In this document: positions 57,505-64,000 of the stretch, one piece after another
Position numbering within the stretch: position 1 is the stretch's first letter
Layout of the letters: each line of letters begins with the position of its first letter
NCBI RefSeq assembly: GCF_031180965.1
Contig: NZ_JAPSLH010000011.1
Coordinates: 1-64,000, forward strand
Direction: 5' to 3'
Origin: Chelativorans sp.
GTDB taxonomy: Bacteria; Pseudomonadota; Alphaproteobacteria; Rhizobiales; Rhizobiaceae
Length of the DNA stretch: 64,000 nt
The notes under the pieces: model-generated
What the model was told of the DNA's origin: nothing
What the model saw: the letters and a program-made list of their open reading frames with translations, nothing else
Database searches by the model: none
Translations under genes and position numbers: made by a program

Positions 57505-58530
57505 TTATCCGCCTTTTTGGGCGCCGCTTACGACAGCGGCGACAACCGAAACGCAGTCGCCTGCCTGCACCAGCCCTGGAAAATGCCGTGCGGCAAGAAG
57601 ACCCGCCATCTTTGACTTTATTTCGTGCGGCGCCTGGCCGGTCCTCCCGACGGGATGAACGCGCGCGATGGTCGCGCCTTTTGCGATCTCACCGCCAAGA
57701 TCGATCATCGGTTCCAGGAGCCCGTCCACCTCGGCAAAGGAGAAGCAATCATCCGAGGGCATGTCGAGCCAGCGCGTAACCTGCCGGTCCACTGGGCCTT
57801 TCACGATGCTCGCATGGCGCAGCACGTTGAGCACGCCGCGCTTGGCAATCCTGACAGTCTCCGCGCGCGCCGTACCGCCGCCGCCAAGCTCGGTGGTGAC
57901 GAAGATCTTGCCCATCTCCTCAGCTGCCGTGTCGTACATGCCCACGGCATCGATCTCCAGCATTTTCACGGACCAGGGCGCGGAGAACGCCTCGACGGCA
58001 GCGAAAGCTTTCCGCTCCAGCGCCTTATCGGCAAGGATATGGGCGGCGGCGAAGGGCAGGAAGTCGAGCGTCTTCCCGCCGGAGTGAAAGTCGAGCACGA
58101 GGTCGGCCCGCGGCAGCAGCTCGCGCTGAAAATAGTCAGCGATCTTCTGGGTCACGGTTCCGTCCGGGCGGCCGGGAAAGCTGCGGTTCAAATTCCCCTT
58201 GTCGATCGGGGAGGTGCGAGTCCCCGCCACGAAGGCCGGATAGTTCATGGCAGGCACGATGATCACGGTGCCGCTCACCTGATCCGGTTGAAGCGTACGC
58301 GCAAGGTCATACAGGGCGACCGGCCCTTCATATTCGTCGCCGTGATTGCCGCCCGTCAGCAGCGCGGTCGGCCCGCGGCCGTTGCGGATCACGCAGATGG
58401 GGATCATGACCGATCCCCAGGCGCTCTCGTCGCGGCTGTAGGGCAGGCGGAGGAAGCCGTGCTGCACGCCTTCAGCCGAAAAATCGACAGTCGGCGCGAT
58501 GGGCGACGGCGGCAGGGAATTGGTGGCCAT
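57505..58530 (-). CDS. doeB: N-alpha-acetyl-L-2,4-diaminobutyrate deacetylase (AstE/AspA family)
   Basis: 'LLTGGNHGDEYEGPVALYDLARTL...NLNRSFPGRPDGTVTQKIADYF...DLVLDFHSGG'; context. Confidence 0.92.
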   Translation of the reverse strand: MATNSLPPSPIAPTVDFSAEGVQHGFLRLPYSRDESAWGSVMIPICVIRNGRGPTALLTGGNHGDEYEGPVALYDLARTLQPDQVSGTVIIVPAMNYPAFVAGTRTSPIDKGNLNRSFPGRPDGTVTQKIADYFQRELLPRADLVLDFHSGGKTLDFLPFAAAHILADKALERKAFAAVEAFSAPWSVKMLEIDAVGMYDTAAEEMGKIFVTTELGGGGTARAETVRIAKRGVLNVLRHASIVKGPVDRQVTRWLDMPSDDCFSFAEVDGLLEPMIDLGGEIAKGATIARVHPVGRTGQAPHEIKSKMAGLLAARHFPGLVQAGDCVSVVAAVVSGAQKGG

Positions 58531-58532
58531 CG

Positions 58533-59714
58533 TCAGTCCTTCACGAAAAGCTGCCGCGGCACATTGGCGAGGCATTCGACGCCGCTCTGCGTGATCAAGA
58601 TCGATTCGGTGATCTCCAACCCCATATTCTCCAGCCAAAGCCCAGTCATGAAATGGAAGGTCATGCCCGGCTTGAGTTCGGTGCGGTCGCCCGGCCGCAG
58701 GCTCATGGTGCGTTCGCCCCAATCCGGCGGATAGGACAGGCCAATCGGATAACCTGTCCGGTTATCCTTCACGATCCCATATTTTTTCAGGACGGCGAAG
58801 AAGGCGTTGGCGATGTCCTCGCAGGTGTTGCCCGGCTTTGCAGCCTCGAGCCCGGCCTCCATGCCTTCCAGCGTGGCTTTCTCCGCATCGAGAAACTCCT
58901 GCGTCGGCTTGCCCAGGAATACGGTGCGCGAAAGCGGGCAGTGGTAGCGGTTGTAGCAGCCGGCCACCTCGAAGAACGTGCCTTCGCCGCGCTTCATCGG
59001 CTTGTCGTCCCAGGTCAGGTGCGGCGCGGAAGCATCAGCGCCCGAAGGAAGCAGCGGGACGATCGCCGGATAGTCGCCGCCGAAGCCTTCTACACCTCTT
59101 GTGCCGGCATCGTAGATCTCGGCCACGAGATCGCATTTGCGCATGCCCGGCTCGACCTTCTCGACAATACGCGTATGCATCGCCTCGACGATCCGGGCTG
59201 CCCTGCGCATATAGTCGATCTCGGTCGTGCTCTTGATCGCCCGCTGCCAATTGACGAGCCCCGTCGTGTCGGCGAAGCGCGCATTTGGCAGGTGCTTCTG
59301 CAGCGACGCGAAAGCCGCCGCGGAAAACCAGTAATTGTCCATCTCGACGCCGATGGCGAGCTTGTCCCAGCCGCGCGAGGCCAGCACCTGCGAGAGATAA
59401 TCCATCGGGTGCCGCTCGGTCGATTGCACATAGTGGTCGGCATAGCCGACGATGTTGTCGTGCGAGAGGTATGCCGTGCGCTTGGCGCCGTTGGCATCCT
59501 GGCCGCGGCCATACCAGACCGGTTCGCCCTCCGGCGGCACGATCACCGCCTGGTGCACGTAGAAGGACCAGCCGTCATAGCCGGTGAGCCACGCCATGTT
59601 GGACGGGTCGCTCACGATCAGGAGATCCACGCCGCGGCTTTCCATCGCCGCACGGGTCTTGGCAAGCCGCTCGGCATATTCGCTGCGGCTGAATTTCAGG
59701 TTCGGCTGCGTCAT
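58533..59714 (-). CDS. doeA: ectoine hydrolase (M24 family)
   Basis: 'MAWLTGYDGWSFYVHQAVIVPPEGEPVWYGRGQDANGAKRTAYL...IGLSYPPDWGERTMSLRPGD'. Confidence 0.94.
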   Translation of the reverse strand: MTQPNLKFSRSEYAERLAKTRAAMESRGVDLLIVSDPSNMAWLTGYDGWSFYVHQAVIVPPEGEPVWYGRGQDANGAKRTAYLSHDNIVGYADHYVQSTERHPMDYLSQVLASRGWDKLAIGVEMDNYWFSAAAFASLQKHLPNARFADTTGLVNWQRAIKSTTEIDYMRRAARIVEAMHTRIVEKVEPGMRKCDLVAEIYDAGTRGVEGFGGDYPAIVPLLPSGADASAPHLTWDDKPMKRGEGTFFEVAGCYNRYHCPLSRTVFLGKPTQEFLDAEKATLEGMEAGLEAAKPGNTCEDIANAFFAVLKKYGIVKDNRTGYPIGLSYPPDWGERTMSLRPGDRTELKPGMTFHFMTGLWLENMGLEITESILITQSGVECLANVPRQLFVKD

Positions 59715-59753
59715 GACTGAAAAACGTCCTTATTGTTGTTGGAGTTCTTTCGC

Positions 59754-60746
59754 TCAGCTCTCGAAGGCAGTTCCGGCTCCCGCCCGCCTGGCGCGGTCGC
59801 GCGCAAGCGTGGCGATGGCGGTGTCCTGCACGCCGGTGCCGGTGAGGTCGGCCACGGTGATGTCGTGCGCGGAGGTGCGGCCTTCCTTCTCTCCGGCGAT
59901 GATCTGGCCGAGTTCCGCAAAGGCGCTGTCGACCGTCAGCACACCCTGGGCAATGGCGTGGTGCAACTCGCCCAGGCGCCGCGTCTGCGCCAGGCTGTCG
60001 GCGACGTAGCGGATCGGGCTGCCGAAGATCTGCGGGTCGAGCTCGTTCTTGTGCTCAGCGTCGGATCCCATGGCGGTGACGTGCTGGCCGGGCTTCAGCC
60101 AACCGGCGCGCAGGATCGGGGCGGGGGAGGGCGTCGTGGTCACGACGATATCGGCCCAACCGACGGCCCGTGCCGCGTCGCCGTCAGGCTCAACCGCGAT
60201 GCCAAGCTTTTCGCTCAACTCCGCAGCGGCCCTTGCCGCTTTCTCAGCCTCGCGCGCCCATATCCGCGCTTGCCGGAGCGGCCGCACCAGCATCAGCGCT
60301 TCAAGCTGCAGCCGCGCCTGCACGCCTGCGCCCATGATCGTGACGCGCTCGGCATCCTCCCGCGCCAGATATCTTGCCGCGACGGCTCCCGCGGCCGCAG
60401 TCCGGATATCGGTGAGGTATCCGTTGTCGAGCAGCAGGGACTCGACCATGCCGGTGCGCGCACTCAACAGCACCATCATGCCGTTGACGCTCGGCAGGCC
60501 GAGTTTCGGATTGTCAAAAAAACCCGGACTGATCTTGATCGCAAAGGCGTCGATGCCCGGCACATAGGCCGTCTTTACATCGACCTCGCCCCGATGTTCC
60601 GGAATGTCCAGCCGCAGGATCGGCGGCATGGCAACCGCCTCTGTCGCCAATGCGCGGAAGGCGTTCTCGACGCAGGCTACCGCGTCGAGATCGAGTGGAA
60701 CGATCCTGCGCAAGTCCGCCTCGGTGAGGATGGTCATGCGCGGCAT
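59754..60746 (-). CDS. eutC: EutC, ornithine cyclodeaminase-like ectoine utilisation protein
   Basis: 'VDVKTAYVPGIDAFAIKISPGFFDNPKLGLPSVNGMMVLLSARTG...TIMGAGVQARLQLEAL'; start 60737/60746. Confidence 0.92.
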   Translation of the reverse strand: MPRMTILTEADLRRIVPLDLDAVACVENAFRALATEAVAMPPILRLDIPEHRGEVDVKTAYVPGIDAFAIKISPGFFDNPKLGLPSVNGMMVLLSARTGMVESLLLDNGYLTDIRTAAAGAVAARYLAREDAERVTIMGAGVQARLQLEALMLVRPLRQARIWAREAEKAARAAAELSEKLGIAVEPDGDAARAVGWADIVVTTTPSPAPILRAGWLKPGQHVTAMGSDAEHKNELDPQIFGSPIRYVADSLAQTRRLGELHHAIAQGVLTVDSAFAELGQIIAGEKEGRTSAHDITVADLTGTGVQDTAIATLARDRARRAGAGTAFES

Positions 60747-61741
60747 CATTTCCCTCCCGTGGCAGCGGTCGTTTCGCCGCAGACGATCCGGCGGTGAAGC
60801 TCCATGTCGATGTTGCGGCCGGAGAGGATGATGGCGGTCACGCCGCGCGGATTCACCTTGCCCGCAAGCAGCGCGCCGACGCCCACGGAGCCCGCACCCT
60901 CCACGATCTCCCGCTCCTCCGCATAGAGGTGGCGGATGCCCGCCGCGATTTCCTCTTCCGAGAGAAGAACGAGATCGTCGAGCAGCGCGCGGCACATGGC
61001 AAAGGTCAACCTGTTCTGAAGCCCGATACCGCCTCCAAGCGAATCCGCCAGGCTCTGCGCCTCCTCCACCAGCACCGGCTTGCCCGCGGCAAGGCTGGCA
61101 TGCATGGCAGCACCACGGTCCATGGAGACGCCTATGACCGAAGCAGAAGGCTTCTTCGCTTTCACCGCCGCGGCTATCCCGGCCGCGAGCCCACCTCCCG
61201 AAACCGGCACCAGCACGGTGTCGACGTCTGGCAACTGATCGATCAGTTCCAGGCCAAGCGTGCTCTGGCCGGCGATGACTGCCGGATCGTCGAAGGGCGG
61301 TATCATCGCCAGGCCTTCTTCGGCCACGAGGCGGTCGACTTCCTCCTGGGCGTCGTCCTGGCTGTTGCCGATGATCTTGACCTCGGCGCCCAGCCGGCGG
61401 ATTTCTTCCACCTTGTTGGCAGGTACCAGGCGCGACATGCAGATGACCGCGCGCACGCCTTCCAGCCGGGCGGCATAGGCGAGCGCGCGTCCGTGATTTC
61501 CGGTCGATGCCGCCACCACGCCGCGCGCCTTCGCGTCCGCCGATAGCAGTGCCAAGGCGTTGGAGGCGCCACGCAGCTTGAATGCGCCGGTGGTCTGCCG
61601 ATGCTCAAGCTTCAGATGAACTGGCAGACCCATCCGGTCGGAAAGAGAGGGTGAGGGGACGATCGGCGTCTCCACCACCCTGCCGGCGATCCGGCGGCGG
61701 GCGGCTTCGATGTCCGAGATGTCTACCAGCGCGTCTTCCAT
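60746..61741 (-). CDS. eutB: EutB, threonine dehydratase-like (hydroxy)ectoine utilisation protein
   Basis: 'HLKLEHRQTTGAFKLRGASNAL' PLP site, 'VPVSGGGLAAGIAAAVK'. Confidence 0.92.
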   Translation of the reverse strand: MEDALVDISDIEAARRRIAGRVVETPIVPSPSLSDRMGLPVHLKLEHRQTTGAFKLRGASNALALLSADAKARGVVAASTGNHGRALAYAARLEGVRAVICMSRLVPANKVEEIRRLGAEVKIIGNSQDDAQEEVDRLVAEEGLAMIPPFDDPAVIAGQSTLGLELIDQLPDVDTVLVPVSGGGLAAGIAAAVKAKKPSASVIGVSMDRGAAMHASLAAGKPVLVEEAQSLADSLGGGIGLQNRLTFAMCRALLDDLVLLSEEEIAAGIRHLYAEEREIVEGAGSVGVGALLAGKVNPRGVTAIILSGRNIDMELHRRIVCGETTAATGGK

Positions 61742-61744
61742 GGC

Positions 61745-62524
61745 TCAGCCCGGGTACCCGGCGATCGTCATAAGCCGGCCGAGTTCTGGCCGGGCCGTCG
61801 CATCCCCGCACAGCCGCAGGCATGCCCAGGCGGTTGCCAGATTGCTGGTGACGACCGGCCGACCAATCGCCGTCTCGATCTCGGCGGCCACACCGGCCGA
61901 GCGCAGGCCGGTGCAGGAGATGAAGAGCGCTTCCGCCGCTGGCGCGGTCGCCCGGTGTGCTGCTTCCACCAGCGCCCCTGGGCTGATCCGCGCCATCTCC
62001 CGGTCATCGTCGAGACCGAGGCACGTGAAGCTTTCGATGGCAAAGCCGTGGCCGGCAAAATACTCCGCCATCGGCGCGCTCGTCTCCTCCGTGTAGGGGG
62101 TGAGAACGCTGATCCGGCGAATGCCGAGCGCCTTGAGCCCGTGCACGGCGGCAAGGGGAGGGGTCACGACGGGAGCACCGGGCTTGGCCGCCCGGATCGC
62201 CCTTGCGATCTCCTCGTCGCCGATGACGACGGACGCAGAGGTGCAGGAATACATGACTGCATCGAGCGCCTCGTCCGGAAGGATCAATTGCGCTGCCTGG
62301 GTGAGCGCCGGCTGCATGCGCTTCAGGTTTTCCGGCGTGACGGGGTTGGCATAAGGGACCCGGCTCACATAGACGCCGATCCGCTCGCTTGCCACCATGC
62401 GCCGGAAATCGGGCTCTGTCGTATGGTCCGTGGCAAGAATGATAAGCCCGATGCGCTTCTCGAGAGGGCGTTCGTCGAAGGTGAGAGGCACATTGCTGCG
62501 CTCGATCCTGACCGGCATCTCCAT
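61745..62524 (-). CDS. eutA: EutA, Asp/Glu racemase / maleate isomerase family ectoine utilisation protein
   Basis: 'SERIGVYVSRVPYANPVTPENLKRMQPALTQAAQLILPDEALDAVMYSCTSASVVIG'. Confidence 0.92.
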   Translation of the reverse strand: MEMPVRIERSNVPLTFDERPLEKRIGLIILATDHTTEPDFRRMVASERIGVYVSRVPYANPVTPENLKRMQPALTQAAQLILPDEALDAVMYSCTSASVVIGDEEIARAIRAAKPGAPVVTPPLAAVHGLKALGIRRISVLTPYTEETSAPMAEYFAGHGFAIESFTCLGLDDDREMARISPGALVEAAHRATAPAAEALFISCTGLRSAGVAAEIETAIGRPVVTSNLATAWACLRLCGDATARPELGRLMTIAGYPG

Positions 62525-62527
62525 CTC

Positions 62528-63184
62528 CTACGCGACGCGGCCGAAGCGCTTTTCGAGCCAGCGCAGGCCGATCACCGAGATGAGGCTGATGACGAGAAAG
62601 AAGACTCCCACCAGCGTGATCGGCTCGATGTAGCGGTAGCTCGAATTGGCGACGCTTTTCGCCTGGTTCATGAGCTCCAGCACCGTGATCGCGGAAAGCA
62701 GCGGCGTCTCCTTGAACATGGCGATGAAATAGTTGGCGAGCGCCGGGATCATCGGCGGGATCGCCTGCGGCATCACCACATGAATCCAGGTCTGCACCGG
62801 CGTGAGGTTGCAAGCCTTGGCTGCCTCCCATTGTCCGCGCGGCAGGTTCTCGATGCCGGCGCGGTAGACCTCCGCCGTATAGGTGCCGTAGTGCAGCCCA
62901 AGCCCGATCACCCCGGCGAGCAGTGGCGGGAGCAGGATACCGATGTCCGGCAGCACGTAGAAGATGAAGTAGAGCTGCACCAGGAGCGGCGTGCCGCGGA
63001 TGAACTCAGCCAGGAAGCCTACGGTCCTGGAAACCGCGCGGTTCGCCGAGCGCCGGGCAATCACGATCACCAGCCCCACCACTGCGGCTAGCGCGGACCC
63101 GAGGATCGTCGCCAGGATCGTGATCCTCACGCCCGCAAGAAGCATGGGCATGATTTCCCAGACGAATTCCCAATCCCACTCCAT
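62528..63184 (-). CDS. ehuD: ectoine ABC transporter permease EhuD
   Basis: HisM-type permease 'EAAKACNLTPVQTWIHVVMPQAIPPMIPALANYFIAMFKETPLLS'; context. Confidence 0.92.
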   Translation of the reverse strand: MEWDWEFVWEIMPMLLAGVRITILATILGSALAAVVGLVIVIARRSANRAVSRTVGFLAEFIRGTPLLVQLYFIFYVLPDIGILLPPLLAGVIGLGLHYGTYTAEVYRAGIENLPRGQWEAAKACNLTPVQTWIHVVMPQAIPPMIPALANYFIAMFKETPLLSAITVLELMNQAKSVANSSYRYIEPITLVGVFFLVISLISVIGLRWLEKRFGRVA

Positions 63185-63843
63185 CAGGCGCGCACCCCGT
63201 CGAGCCCACGCGCGAGCTTCCTCTCCAGCCTGCGCACGCCCCAGGAGAGCGCCGACGCCATGGCGAAATAGAGGAGGAGAATGGTCGCGAAGGGGATGAG
63301 CGTGTTGCCGGTCTGCGAGCGCACCACCTGCGCCTGAAAGGTCATGTCGGCAAGCGAGATGAGGGACACGACCGCGGTTGCCTTCAGGAGTTCGATGGCA
63401 TTGTTTCCGAAGGTCGGCAGCATGACGATGAAGGCCTGCGGCAGGATGATGTGGCGCATGCACTGCCAGCGGTTCAGGTTGAGCGCCACGCAGGCTTCGT
63501 ATTGCTCCTTGCCGACGGACAGAACCGCACCCCGAACCACTTCGGCCGCATAGGCGCCGACATTCAGCCCCAGCGCCAGCACACCCGCCTGCAGCGGCGA
63601 GAGCGGCACGCCCAGAAGCGGCAGCACGAAATAGGCCCAGAAGAGCTGGACGAAAATCGAGGTGCCGCGGAAGAATTCGATATAGGCGGTGGCGAGCCAC
63701 CGCAGCGGGGCCAGCTTTGAGAGCCGCCCGAGACCGGCGAGGAAAGCCATCACCAGGGCGAGCGCCGACCCGAGGATGGTGAGCTCGATTGTCACCCACG
63801 CCCCCTGCAGGATCAGACCGAGATAGCCGGACCACTGGTCCAT
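63184..63843 (-). CDS. ehuC: ectoine ABC transporter permease EhuC
   Basis: 'EACVALNLNRWQCMRHIILPQAFIVMLPTFGNNAIELLKATAVVS'; context. Confidence 0.92.
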   Translation of the reverse strand: MDQWSGYLGLILQGAWVTIELTILGSALALVMAFLAGLGRLSKLAPLRWLATAYIEFFRGTSIFVQLFWAYFVLPLLGVPLSPLQAGVLALGLNVGAYAAEVVRGAVLSVGKEQYEACVALNLNRWQCMRHIILPQAFIVMLPTFGNNAIELLKATAVVSLISLADMTFQAQVVRSQTGNTLIPFATILLLYFAMASALSWGVRRLERKLARGLDGVRA

Positions 63844-63935
63844 TCACGCGCCTTGCTGGTTGGTGCCCGCGCAGACATTGCGGGCCGCTTGACGGTCACC
63901 TGGCTTGGCAAGCGACCGGGTGCTTGAAAAAGGCA

Positions 63936-63963
63936 GCCCCTGCATGGTCGGTCCTGCAGGGGC
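63936..63963. promoter_or_regulatory. intercistronic hairpin between ehuB and ehuC
   Basis: Perfect 9-bp arms GCCCCTGCA...TGCAGGGGC with a 10-nt loop. Confidence 0.7.
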
Positions 63964-63974
63964 CGTGGTAGCTG

Positions 63975-64000
63975 CTATTGCGCCGCGGCGCACTGTTTGT
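63975..64000 (-). CDS. ehuB: ectoine ABC transporter substrate-binding protein EhuB, last codons only (gene continues beyond window)
   Basis: Minus-strand ...KQCAAAQ* immediately upstream of ehuC; identity inferred from cluster order. Confidence 0.6.

Noticed and set aside
62528-63847. 439-aa minus ORF spanning ehuD and ehuC
   Set aside because: Only the C-terminal 218 aa is EhuD; the N-terminal part is out-of-frame ehuC sequence, so start set at 63184 rather than a fused permease.
1-64000. CRISPR arrays, tRNA/rRNA genes, IS elements, phage integrases
   Set aside because: None recognised by eye: no regularly spaced repeats, no tRNA T-loop context, no transposase or integrase motifs in the ORF track. 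Short or degraded elements could be missed without tools.

Overview
64 kb of GC-rich alphaproteobacterial chromosome. The phylum-level call and the Mesorhizobium/Aminobacter/Phyllobacteriaceae-like character are inferred from gene content only. From left to right: (i) an etfA 3' end followed by a relic zone (traG, AGE-epimerase, DUF6894 and ligD fragments); (ii) an HCCA-isomerase / acyl-CoA ligase / orphan Bug-SBP operon with a divergent LysR gene; (iii) a short SctU/FlhB C-domain relic and a frameshifted GFA gene; (iv) an Rrf2 - sulfate ABC importer (sbp-cysTWA) - frameshifted SLC13 permease block; (v) LysR / beta-lactamase-family / NTF2-like / MmyB-type regulator / ankyrin / SDR / VOC genes, interspersed with relics; (vi) a ~24 kb catabolic island (26.5-50.8 kb); (vii) a degraded AbiE toxin-antitoxin fused to a DUF3883 tail; (viii) a KaiC-like ATPase paired with a hybrid kinase; (ix) 5-formyl-THF cyclo-ligase; (x) the ectoine uptake/catabolism cluster (ehuB'CD-eutABC-doeA-doeB). 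The strongest candidate for an undescribed system is the island. It holds two duplicated modules (double-winged-helix GntR/FCD regulators, enolase-superfamily dehydratases, DapA-family proteins with a non-canonical active-site motif), five solute-binding proteins with no cognate ATPase, a fucose-dehydrogenase-like AKR plus a lactonase-like amidohydrolase, and a LacI-linked unit with two apparently cytoplasmic Cys-type sulfatases and a dedicated formylglycine-generating enzyme. I read it as import and intracellular desulfation of a sulfated sugar followed by non-phosphorylative oxidation. All family calls are by eye, without database searches.
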